This document shows, one piece after another, positions 49,397-60,020 of a stretch of 64,000 nucleotides of DNA. The notes under the pieces were generated by a model. It was not told the origin of the DNA and did no database searches. It saw only the letters and a program-made list of their open reading frames with translations. This DNA comes from Pedinophyceae sp. YPF-701 (lineage: Eukaryota > Chlorophyta > Pedinophyceae): the NCBI GenBank assembly GCA_916048055.1, contig CAJZHL010000001.1, positions 682,001 through 746,000 on the forward strand, given 5' to 3'. Both the position numbers and the translations under genes were made by a program. The stretch's first letter is position 1, and each line of letters opens with the position of its first letter.

Positions 49397-50732
49397 TCAG
49401 AACATGGGCTTGTCGAGGACGCGGAAGTTGTCCGCGGCGCCGCGCAGTTTCCGCCGCGTGGCCTTGTCCTTCCACGCGGCGTCGTCCCCGAACGAGTTGA
49501 AGAAGAACACCTCCCCGCGCAGCGCCGCGACGGCCATCGCCACGCGCCGGCCGTTCGACGCCACGAACTCGTACCGGTACACGTTGCGCAGGTCCTGCTT
49601 GACCTTCCCGCGCACGGTACCTGCGTGCGCACCACATCAAACCATGCAGTATCGTCCAACCATGATCCGCTGCATCTGGCGCCGTTGCACGCGCGCAGGC
49701 GGCTGGGACGGGTGCGGCGGTACTGTGCGCGCGCCAGGCCCTGCCGCGGGGCCCTGTCCTCCGGGCCGCGCGTCGCGACACACCCTCGAACGAGCATTAC
49801 GTGTGCCGCGCGCACCTGTGTCCTTCTCCCCGAGGTCCAGGGCGATGACCTTGGAAGACACGAGCCTGCTGCCGCGCGGGAGAACGATCCTCGCGGCGTC
49901 CTCGAGCGAGCCCCACTGCGAGATGTCGGTCAGCTGAGTGAACGTGGGCTTGATGGATGACGCCGTTTGCTGCACGACGGATAGGGACACGTCCGGGCGG
50001 CCCTCGAGCACCCACACCGCCTTCACGGGGCTGTTCTCCTTCGCGGCGTTCGGGTTGGTGTCGAACAGCCCCGAGGCCCGCTGCCCGATGGTGTTTTTCC
50101 GGGTTGGGATCGGGGCCTCCTTGAAGCCGTTCGGGACGATCGCTGCCCACTCGAGGCTCACGAACTGCTCCCCGTCTATGTCCAGCACCTGCGGGGAGCT
50201 TCACGCCATCGTGCGGGTGCGTGCGCCGGCGCAGGTGACGGGAAAAAAACGCGCGATGTCATATTCTGATCAGCCGTTTGGTTCGGCTGGGGCGCCGGCC
50301 GTGCGAAACATATCTGCCTCTGGTGCGCGATGCGAATTTCCAGGCACGCGTCAGCTGATGAGGGCAAAGCGCGTCGCCAGGCAGCGCTCACGGCCCGGCA
50401 CAGCGGGTCGTTTGCTAGCATCAGGCACTTCGCACCTTGCTGTCCGGCGTCGGCGTGCCGCCTATCTCTTCGACCTCCACGTACTCGTACTCGTCCTCGT
50501 CCTGCTCCTCGCCGGCCAGCGCAGACCGCGGCCGCAGCAGGCACGGCGCCGCTGCAGCGATCGCAAGTACTGCCCGTCTGCTCACGGCCGCCGCATGGTC
50601 GTCCGGGGCGGACCTAGCGTCCGAGCAGCGCTCAGGGTAGACCCGCGCAACAGCATGCCTGCATCGCGAAGGGACTGCTGGTCGTGCGCTGCAGAGAGCG
50701 GCAGCGCTCGGGCACACACTACAGAAGGACAT
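49397..50732 (-). CDS. PsbP-domain thylakoid-lumen protein, three exons, about 297 aa
   Basis: Exons are 50436-50732, 49816-50188 and 49397-49620, phases 0 and 1. The N-terminus is a bipartite transit sequence: a Ser/Arg/Cys-rich stroma-targeting part, then SRRAVLAIAAAAPCLL and an ALA cleavage site, the twin-arginine route to the lumen. After an acidic linker (DEDEYEYVEVEE) comes the PsbP fold: WAAIVPNGFKE, AVWVLEGRPDVSLSVVQQ, SLEDAARIVLP, then YRYEFVASNGRRVAMAVAALRGEVFFFNS. Family members assist photosystem II or NDH; which one this resembles is not clear. It is direct evidence for a photosynthetic host. Confidence 0.78.
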
Positions 50733-51212
50733 CTAGCGCCGCCAGCGACGCGTTCTGGCCGGAGAAGGCGCACCGCACGCTGAGAGGATTCTGCGAGGCG
50801 ACGGCGACGCAGCGGTGCCATGTTGGCGCGTACGGACCGGGGAACCGGCCCGTATGACCTGCACTGCGTTGTACGAGGGGCGTCCCGCGACAGCGCGCGA
50901 GCAGCGCGCGGCGGCGTGGTCGGGCGCCCGGACGCATGAACTGTCCCACTAGAAGAGAGCCAGGCCAAGATTCGCGTCAGCAGCCCCTTCTGTTCGCGCG
51001 CAAGCACCGTTGCTTCAGGCATCTCCAATCGATCGTGCCGGACCGTCTCCGCGGAAGATCGAGCGTCTTCCGCGCCCAGCAGCTCGTCAGGCCGACTGAC
51101 TCTCCCACAGGCGGTCGCAATTCTCCGTTTCGCGCCGCTCCCGCGCACGCCGGCGCGTCTCCTACCTTGCCTCCGGCGCACCCTCTCGGGCCGCGCCCGG
51201 AGCCCGCGCGCG
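50733..51212. other. Shared upstream region of two divergent genes
   Basis: The 480 bp lie between the PsbP-domain start (minus) and the HAD-phosphatase start (plus). Both promoters should be here. No conserved block was recognised. Confidence 0.45.
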
Positions 51213-52888
51213 ATGCCAGTGGGGCCGCAGCTGCCAGAGCCTCAACCGCCCTTCATCGTCTTCACCGACGTGGACGGCACGATCGCCCACAAAGAGGAGG
51301 ACCTCCTCCAGCACGGTCGCTTCGAGCTCCCCAAAGTCCCGCCTGATGGGCTGCTCCTTCCCCGCCAGGTGCCGCGCTCACCGGCCCCGAACTGCGGCGC
51401 CGCGCCGTGAACGTACCTGTATCGTCACAGCGGCGCTAGAATAATCGGACGTTCGCGCGTACGCGCTGCGCAATCGCAGGTTGATTTCGTAGAGAGAGCC
51501 ACGGGCGTGCGACATCCGTGCGTGCGGTGCCTGCCGAGCGCGCGGGGCTCGAACGCGGTGATCTCGGTCGCCACGCTTGAGAGGTTCGCGAAACTGCGCG
51601 CGGCGGGCATCAAGATCGTCGTGGTCACGGGCGGTCGCCTTGCCACTCTGGCTAGCAGGCTCCCGGCGCTGCCCGTGGCTGACGCGTACATTGGCGAGAG
51701 CGGCGGGCGGATCTTCTACCCGAGAAAGGTGCTCGCACGTCCCCGCGATGCCCGCGCGCGCGTCCCGGGGCGGCGGCGCGCAGCGCGAGCCGTCACTCGT
51801 GACTGCGCTTGCGACGCACTCAACGCGGTCCCCGCGGCTCGCCTTCGCGCAGGACGGCCTCACGGCGGCGCCGCTGGTCGAGGACATGAATTGGCGACAG
51901 AGCATGGCGGAGGCGTCCAAGCCCGACATCGACGAACGTGTCCCGCCCCACGAAAGGGAAGGGTACGTCTGGGACGTCTACAGGTGCGCGCTCGCGACGC
52001 GGACCCCCGCGGCACACCACCGCGCTTGCATCGCGGACGCTCGCGCACGCCGCGCCGCCGCGCGCCTGCGTCCGCGCCTCCAACACAGCCTCGCAACGCC
52101 TGCATGTGCCCTCTTGCGTTTTGCGCGCTGGTCCCGCCGCGCGCTGTCGGTTCGGTCCGGCGCGCAGCTCACCACGAGCGCTGCGCGCGCCCCCATGCAG
52201 AGACATCGCGAAGGCGGGGCTGTTCGCGGACACGATGTACGCGACGACCTTTCGAGTGAAGGCGCCTCCAGAGGACGACAACAACCTGCTGGAGCGGTGG
52301 CGGGAGGAGATCCTGACGGACAGCAGCAAGCCGTACCACGGCAAGGTGAACGTGTACTTCAACCTCGGCATGATGGACGTGGTGCCGCCCCAGAGCGGAA
52401 AGCACCGCTCGGCGGCGTACGTGTTGCGGGAGTTCGGGGGGCACTGGTCGCGCACCGCGATGCTCTGCGACGACGAGAACGACATGGAGCTCGCCAGGAT
52501 GGTCGCGAAGGCGTACGTGCCAGGTGAGCCCATCGCCGCAGCAACAACAGATTCCAAATGTGCCACACATCGAGTCGTGTGTGGGGTCTGTGCGTCGAGA
52601 TTCGTACTCAGAGTGCTACATCTGCGAGCCAGTGCCTCTGCCGGCCTCCTGCGACCACACGCGTGCAGCCGGCGACTCCCCTCCCCCCGGTCTGTCAGCG
52701 GTCGATGGTGAGCGTGTGTCGCCGCTGGGGTGTTTGCAGGGTTCACGCACCCGGCGGTGGAGCAGGAAGTGCGCGAGCACCCGCGGCACTTCGTGGTGGC
52801 GAGTGAGATCGCGGGGAAGGAGGTGGTGGCGACGATGGCCACGGACGTCATCATGGAGCGGCTCTGCAAGGATCTCGGACTGGATTAG
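51213..52888 (+). CDS. HAD-superfamily phosphatase, sucrose-phosphatase-like, five exons, about 335 aa
   Basis: Exons are 51213-51368, 51480-51728, 51853-51983, 52201-52523 and 52740-52888, all in phase. HAD motif I is FTDVDGTIA (Asp nucleophiles ~19 and 21), motif II VVVTGGR, motif III the GKHRSAAYVL lysine and motif IV CDDENDMELA. A cap domain (exons 3-4) is of the Cof/SPP type with MNWRQS and YFNLG strands. It should hydrolyse a small phosphorylated metabolite in the cytosol, perhaps sucrose-6-phosphate, mannosyl-phosphoglycerate or a similar sugar phosphate. The exact substrate is not shown. The start ATG is the first in the exon and gives a short N-terminus before motif I. Confidence 0.76.
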
Positions 52889-53157
52889 ATTTGATGTTTG
52901 TATTGTGAATGTTGGCCCATGTTCGCGCACAAAGCAGCTGCAGCAGTGACGCGACGGCGTCCAGCCTCTTGCCGCCTCGGAGGGAGCCAGCTTTCGAGGC
53001 GACGGTGGGTTCGCAGGATACGCCAGCAGCCCCATATCTTTGCTTCTTCTCTTTTTAACCCTGTGGTGGCGTGGGATGGTGACACGCGCTGTTCGCGAGC
53101 GCCGCGGGCGTGCGCTGCAGCCTGGGCTGCGCGGACTGGACAAGGAGCGTGACGCGC

Positions 53158-55071
53158 TCACAGCTTCTCGAGAACGCGCAGCTTCGCCGGCCGCGCCCGC
53201 GCATTGAACTCCACCTCCGCAGCCGTCGCCTCCACGACCTTGCGCGTCACCAGCCGCCCGACCGGCGCCTCGTCCCGCGCCGCCTCCAGCTCCGCCTCCA
53301 ACAGACCCCCTTTACTCCCCCCCCGCGCCGCGCGGACCCCATCGCCGGCCCCGCGCGCGCTCCACAGCGGCCCGTCGCCCCTGGCCCACGGCGGACCCTT
53401 CCCGGCCGCCCGCTGCATGATACGCTTTACTAGCCTGTCCTCGAGTGAATGAAACGAGATCACGCCAACGCGGCCGCCCGGCGCCAGCGCGTCGATCGCC
53501 GCGGGCAGCGCGGTCTCGAGCGCGCCCAGTTCGTCGTTCACGGCGATGCGCAGGGCCTGGAAGACCTTGGTGGCCGGGTGCCCGCCCCGCCACTTGCCCG
53601 TGCTGCCGTCGAGACGCAGCGCGGAGAGGAGGTCCGCCGTGGTCGCGATGGGCGCCTCCTCCCTCGCGTCGACGATGCGAGCTGCGAAGCCGCGCCACTG
53701 CCGCTCCTCGCCGTACTCGCGGAACACCTCGCCCAGCGCCGCCTCCGACCACTGGTTGATTATCAATGCTGCAAGACCGAGATCGCAGACGACGTCGGTC
53801 TCCGAGCGACGCAAAGATTCGTATAAGAATTCCAAGGTCAAGGCACGGGAAGGCATGAGCCGCGTCGCGTGTCGAGGCGCAAACTGATGCGCTCACCTGC
53901 CGTCAGGGCGCCGTCGGGGTCCATGCGCATGTCCAGCGGCGCGTCCGGGTTCCGCAGGATGCTGAAGCCGCGCGTTGGCGAGTCGAGCTGCATCGAGGAC
54001 ATGCCGACGTCTAGCAGGATGCAGTCGACGCTCCCCGCGTGTCCCAACCTCTCCATCACAGCGCCAATGTCCCGGAAGTTCGATCTCACGAGTTCGACCT
54101 GCGAGGAACAACACGCTCGTTCCGCTGCTCGCGACCAGCGCAGGTCCTCGCGGAGGGGGGGTGTGTTGGGGAGGTATAAGAACCCACCTGCAGGTCTGGG
54201 CGCCCGATCTCCTGTTTGAGCTGCGCGAACCGCTTGCCCGCTAGCTCCAGTGCGGTGGGGTCTTGGTCCAGCCCGACCACGGTCGTGCACTCCGGGTGCG
54301 CCCGCAGGAGAGCCACGGCGTGCCCCGCAGCGCCGAGGGTGCCGTCGACGTACGTCTTCATCGACACGGGGGCGAAGTGGTCGAGGACCTCCTGCGGACG
54401 AACGCGCTCGCGTGGCTGGAGCGTGGGGCCGCCGAGTCGCGTTGTCTGTCACAGGGACGCACGCAGTTGACCGAAGGTTGCTTCCTGAGCCGATGCGGGC
54501 GCGCCTCAGCGGTGGCGGGTCCCCGGCGGAGCACGAGCGGTTTCACGACATGCGGTTGTCCCGCTCTGGCATCGCGAAGTCCGCGGATTGCACGGGAATG
54601 CGGCGCACGAGGGAGGGTCTGCATCATTGCAGGGGCGCGCTATAATGCTCGTACCTGGAGCAGGACAGGCACGTGAGGGTGCGCTGCGTCGCTCTCGCGC
54701 TGGCTGTCTACGTAGCTCGGGGGGGCCATGTACTCCTCGTAATTCGAGGACAGGACAGGCTGATCTTCCAAGTCGTCCTCTTTGCGTGCACTTTTGCGGC
54801 GTTTCGACGAGCTTCTTCCCTCTCTCTTAGATTTCGATGCAAGTGCGCGAATCGAACATCCCCTCAGTCGCGACGAAGAGCAGAAAAAGCCCCGCCGCGG
54901 CGCGAACGAGTGAGAATTGACCGACCGCAGCAGTCTCCGCCCCGCCGTGTGATGCACCACCGACCCCCTCATGCGAACCTGTGCCCTGAATGACGTGGAC
55001 AGCATACGACCTCCAAGGCGGCCGCGCCCTGCCGCCAACGGTGCCGCCAGCGCCCTGCCCAGGCAACTCAT
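53158..55071 (-). CDS. rsmH: RsmH/MraW 16S rRNA (cytosine-N4) methyltransferase, four exons, about 477 aa
   Basis: Exons are 54655-55071, 54188-54391, 53897-54098 and 53768-53158 (descending), with phases 0, 0 and 1. The bacterial family signature runs: [23 protein letters not shown] (SAM-binding), [64 protein letters not shown] and [14 protein letters not shown]. It methylates the small-subunit rRNA of an organelle. The extra ~130 residues before HVPVLL, basic and Ser-rich, are a probable transit peptide to plastid or mitochondrion. The start was put at 55071 ([12 protein letters not shown]); further in-frame ATGs exist on both sides. Confidence 0.88.
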
Positions 55072-55545
55072 GCTGCAAGCTGCCACTACATGCCACACTC
55101 GATCCGCGCCGCTGGTCCTTCCTGGCCGCTGGACACCGACGCAGTGCGCTTCGCGAGTGCCCGTGACGCCCGCCACCCGCCCGGCACATGCTCACTCGGG
55201 CGCCGCCGAAACAGATCAGATCCCAAATCCCCCCCTCCCCCTTTTTGTTCAGTAGAATCAAACATCACTCTTTATCGTTCCTCAAGACTCCTTGCTCTCG
55301 TCGCCGAGAGACACGCGCAGCAACGCCCTGGGTCAACCAGATCGCCCCCGCGCCGCCGTCGTGCCGAGCCTCTCAGCGTCGCACCGCGCCTCTGAGCACC
55401 CCAAGGCGCGGCGGCGGCGCGGCAGTCCGGCGCAAGACGGAAGGAACCTCGCCCAACGTCAGGCGCGTGGTCAAGAACGACGGAGGCCACCCGCGGTCGC
55501 GCGCAAACACCCGTAAGAAGTCGGTCACAGGCTGCCAGCCCAATG
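55072..55545. other. Spacer between HRD1 terminal exon and RsmH start
   Basis: About 470 bp should hold the RsmH promoter and the HRD1 3' UTR. A C-rich run (CCCCCCTCCCCC) next to an AT-rich stretch lies at 55225-55290. No gene is supported. Confidence 0.4.
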
Positions 55546-58500
55546 TCAGGCTTCAGTCCGCCCCGCCGCATCGTCCCCCTCCCCGCGCTCCTCCCCCGCC
55601 TTCTCCGGCTCCACCTCCGCCGCGCCGTCCCCGGCGCCACCGTTTTCGACCCTCCCCGTGTCGGCGGAGGCACCGCCCACCTCGACCGTCGTCGTCTGCT
55701 CCCCCGCGGACGCCCCCGGCTGCCCCTCCCGCGCCGAGGACGCCTCGCCGTCGTTCTGGGACGCCGCCATGCACCGCAGCGCCTCTTCGTGCTTGGGCTT
55801 CAGGTCGGCGTGCTGCTTCAGGAACTGCTCCAGGGGCTGCCCCATCATCGCCGCGGCAGTCGCCGTGGCTGCCACGAGCGCCGCGTGGTGCGCCTTGCGG
55901 CCCTCCTGCGTCTGGCCGTCGGTCTCAGCCTGCGCACACACGAGACGACGGCGGGTCAGAACTCCGACCCATACTTGTTTGAAACAACTATGAAAGAGAG
56001 ACTGTTTCCGTACGCGGGCAAAGCAAGAGGACGCGTTGCGGGGGCACTGGGCCCAGCGCCGCAAGCGGGGCCCTGCGTGCACCGCCGTACCTCCTGTTGG
56101 CTCGCCCCCGCCCCCGACGGCCCGGCCTCGGCGTCACTGCTACGACTGTGACCCGTGCCGCGACTTCCCAGCATCGCGCTGGCCACGAGCGACCCGGCCT
56201 CGTACGCCGCCTGCGCCGCCATCTGGTGGTCCCCCTGCGACACCGCCGGCTGCGCCGGCACGTACGCCATCGCCAGCGGCTGCACGTGCACGAGGCTCGT
56301 CGGTGCCGACACAGGGGGGGGTGTTGGGGATGGCTCGCGGGGCTGCGGCGACGCCTCGGTCCCAGCAGGCCCTGCTGTCGACGGAGAACTCCGCGCGTCC
56401 ACCGTGCTCGGCGCCGGCACGGCCGAGCCAGCGGCGGCCCCGCCGCCCTGCCCTGCGGCCCCCGCGGGTGCCACCGCTCCAGGCATCTGCAGCTGGTGCA
56501 GATGCACGATCGACGCGACGAACGGGCTCCCGATGAACGGGTGCGCGAAGGGAGTGTACCGCGGCGCTCCGCCCGACTGGCTGCTCGAGTCCGCCCCCGC
56601 CGAGCCCCGCTGCTCGCTGCCGTCCGCGGCGTGCGCCGTGTCGGGCATCGCCGGCATCGGCGGCGCGCCGGCCGCGAAGCCCTGCGAGTACTGCCCGTAT
56701 GCGCCGACGGGGAGCGTCGGAAACGGCGCGATCATGCCGGGAATATGGAAGCTTGGAATGGCAAGCATTGCGGGCGGGGGCTGGCGTGTGGGGCCCTCCG
56801 CGCGGTCCTCGGTCGGCGGCGCCCACCGCAGCATGGGCACCGACGTCATCATCGGCATCCCTGGCACGCTCCACGTCATCGGCAGGTACCCGACGCTCCC
56901 CGCCGGCAGGTGCGGGGGCTGTGCGTGAGCGTGCGCGTGCGCTTGTGCCATTGCCGGGGACGGCTGCTGCGGGTGCGCGAACGCGGCCGGGAGCGACGGC
57001 GGCGTGTGCGGCGGCCCCCCGGCGAAGGTCATCGACGACGCGCTCATCACCGGCGTGAGACCCGGGACCGTTGTCGATGTGGCGCCCCCCGCAGCCTCCG
57101 TGGGAGCCGCCGGCGCAGCCTCCGCGGCCGCCTGCTGCGCCGCTGCAAGCCGCCGCAGCGCCGCTTCCCGCGCAGCCTCCCTCGCGCTCGACGGCGACCG
57201 CTCCACCGTCCCAGCACTCCCCCCGGCGCCCGCCACACCCCCCTCCGCGGCCTGCGGAGCGTCGCCGGGCGCACCGGCGTGCACGCGGCGGCGCAGGCCG
57301 CTCGCGTCCGGCCGCGCCACGTCCCCGGCACCGGCAGGGCACCGCCGCCGCCTGCGGCTGCGGCAGCGGCTGCGCTGGCCGCCCGCCTCCGCACCCTCCG
57401 CCGCCTCCGCACCCTCGCGCGGCGGGGCGCGGGCCGGCTGCGCGGGGCGCGGGCGCGCCTCGATCGGCGCGCGACAGATCGGGCACGTCTGCTGCTGCTC
57501 CAGCCACGACCGCAGGCAGCGCAGATGGTAGCAGTGCCCACAGCCTAGCTTCTTCGCCCCGGGACCGGCCGACATCTCGTCGCGGCAGATGATGCACGTG
57601 CCGTCGCAGCGGTCCATGTCCTCCTGCGTGGCGTCCGCGAACCTGCTGTCCATCGCCGCGGTGAGCTGCCGGTAGGACATGAAGCGCTTGAGGCGACGCT
57701 GAAAGGACAGGAAGCTGATGTAGAGGGCGCGGACGAGGTGGACGGGGAGCCCGTAGGACGCGAAGACGATCACGAAGAACGCGGCGTACAGGACGAGGTT
57801 GATGAGCTCGGAGATGAGGTCGAGATAGAGCACGCAGAGGGAGCGGCCCTCCCAGCGGCCCTGTGCGTGCTGGTTGGCCGCCGCGAACGCGTAGCGCAGG
57901 CCCGTGGAGGCTGCCTGGACCAGGAGGATGGCGTACTCGAACGCGAAGAGGATGACCACGGACGCGCCTGCGGCGATGCGGGCGTTGAAGGGCGCGGCAA
58001 GTGAGGGGGCAGCGCGACGTGGTTGAGGGGTCCGCGGGCCGGGGAGGGCGCGGAGAGCGGAGGTGAGAGAGTGAACGTGGGCCTGGGGCGCGGGGTCGCG
58101 GCGTGCAACGCAGCACCGTGCCACGCGGAGCGGTGGTCGAGCGGGACGAGGGTGTGCCGCGCCTTTTGTGACGATGGACTGGACGCCGCTTTCGAGCATC
58201 ATCGCGTCGACCCAGAGGAGGAGGCTGAGGAGCGATACAATGCGCACGTGCGTCGCGGCGGGCACGGTGGGCGCGGTGTCGAGGAAGGCCACCCTGTCAT
58301 GGAGGAGCCAATGCATGATCTTGGCCACGAGCAGGAAGCCGAACATGCCGACGGTCGTGAGGCCGAACTCCTCGCGGAAGACGGTCAGGGCGAGGCACGT
58401 CTCGATCACCGCGTTGCGCGTCCGCTCGGACACGCGCTCGGCCTCGTCGTCACGCAGGGAAACGAAGAAGACGCGCACGGCCAGCAGGAAGAGGCCGTAC

Positions 58501-58846
58501 GCGTAAGACAGCGCGGCGTTGGCGAGGACCGTGATCGCGATCTTCGACGTGGAGAGGTACACCATCGCCGGGAAGAACCTGCGCGGAACGGGCCGGAGTG
58601 GGGTTGTGGGCAGGACGCCTCGCGGCGCGCGCTGCGAGGCTGGTGCCCGCGCGTTGTGCGCGCGCTGGCTTCCTTGGAGCTCGGTGGTTGCGCAGAGGCG
58701 GTCCTGCGCGGAGAGGATCCGCGGGGGGCGCGGGGCACGCGGAAGTGCACAGGAGCTCACTGGTGCCGGGTGTGGAAGGCATGGGCCACGACGCCTGCTC
58801 CCATCAGCGTGCTCAGGAGCACATACTGAACAGCGCCGCGGCCCAT
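55546..58846 (-). CDS. HRD1: HRD1/synoviolin-type ER ubiquitin ligase
   Basis: Exons on the minus strand are 58761-58846, 58578-56091 and 55929-55546. Several N-terminal membrane helices (AVQYVLLSTLMGAGVV, ITVLANAALSYAYGLFLLAV, TVGMFGFLLVAKIMHWLL, VVILFAFEYAILLVQ, LVLYAAFFVIVFASYGL) are followed by RALYISFLSFQRRLKRF. A RING-H2 domain comes next: CIICRDEM, then CGHCYHLRCLRSWLEQQQTCPIC. This is the core ligase of ER-associated degradation. A long Pro/Ala/Met-rich cytosolic tail and a C-terminal helix with a Glu/Ala/Gly-rich end follow, longer than the tail of yeast or animal enzymes. Between 57968 and 58162 an in-frame Pro/Arg-rich segment interrupts helix 5 and is probably a GC-AG intron of 195 nt. 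Confidence 0.85.
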
Positions 58847-59269
58847 CGCTGCGGCTGGCCCTCGGAGGCGCGCAGGCGCCGCACGTGCCGCACTGCTTCC
58901 GGCCCCTGCTGGGAGCCCGCACGGCAGTACCCGGCCACGAAGCAGGGAAGCGGCCTCGCGTGTGATATGTCCACTCAACTGGCATCGTGGCGCCGCCGCG
59001 CAACCCGATCGCGCGGCCGCCCGCGAGTCGGACTCGGGGCGGGAGTAGAAGTGAGGTTCACTCCTGGGGCGAGCACGCCGTTGCTGTGCGTCTCAGGCGC
59101 TGCGTGGGTGTTCCGGCGACACCAGCGACGCAAGGGGGGCGATTGTGGTGGCCGTGCGTTCGTGCTGGGTGGCTCATACCTCTGCATCGCGTGGAAAAGA
59201 AGGGTGGAGTGGCTTCTGAGGCCCGGAGGGAGCTGAGCGTGGTCGGGCTGGGGGTGTCGGTGGGCCAGG
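58847..59269. other. Shared upstream region of two divergent genes
   Basis: The 423 bp between the HRD1 start (minus) and the bS6m start (plus) should carry both promoters. No specific element was recognised. Confidence 0.45.
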
Positions 59270-59822
59270 ATGCCGGTGTACCAGCTGCTGTGCCAGATGC
59301 GGCCGCGGGTGAGCATGCAGAAGGCGGAGCAGGTGCTGAAAGTGCTCGGAGTGTCGGTGCTGGACAGCGGTGGCGTCCTGACGGGGATTAAGAGCTTCGG
59401 GGTGGTCCCGACGGCCTACACGGTCCAGACGCGCGCGGGCAAGATGAAGGAGCTGTTCATGGTGCAGCTGGAGTACGCCGCAGGCCCGGATCTGAGCAAG
59501 CGGCTGGACGAGATCATGAGGTGTGTCCTGGTCGGGGCGTGCGCGCTGCCGGGCGAACGCACGGCGTAGTCCTGGCCGGTTCCGTGCTGATACGTGCCAC
59601 AGCATGCTCCTCGATGGCGGTTCCGGTCGTGCGGTGCCAGGGTGTGCCGGTGTGGCGGACCTTTTCCGTGTCTCTCCCGTCGCCGCGCGCAGGTACGACG
59701 AAGACATAGTTCGATACGCCTTCCTCAAGCAGCCACGACCAAAGCTGCCAACGACCAAGTGGGTCGACCTCAGCGAGGTCACCGCGAAGCTTAGGGAGGA
59801 CTTGCCACCCCTAGACAAATAG
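59270..59822 (+). CDS. Organellar ribosomal protein bS6 (bS6m-like), two exons, about 126 aa
   Basis: Exons are 59270-59520 and 59693-59822, phase 2. The protein opens MPVYQLLCQMRPRVSMQKAEQVLKVL, then GGVLTGIKSFGVVPTAY, KELFMVQLEYAAGPDLSKRLDEIMR and YDEDIVRYAFLKQ. This is the bS6 fold with the usual fourth strand and the DE-x-(V/I)-(L/V)-R motif (here DEDIVR). The lack of a presequence and the closing tail resemble mitochondrial MRPS6, which keeps an uncleaved N-terminus. It sits on the small ribosomal subunit next to bS18 in bacteria. Confidence 0.82.
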
Positions 59823-60020
59823 ACGCAGCCCGCCCGGGCCAAACACGGACTGTGACCGCGCCCGAGCAACGCGAGAACCAACAGCTCGCCCGCAATCCCC
59901 TCGGTTGCTTCCACGCACAATTCGTCGCCAGCACACGACATTCCAGCACCATTTCACACATACAACACCCGTCTCCGTCAAACGCACGAGCGGGGGCGCA
60001 CCCTTTCTCCGCGGAACCAC

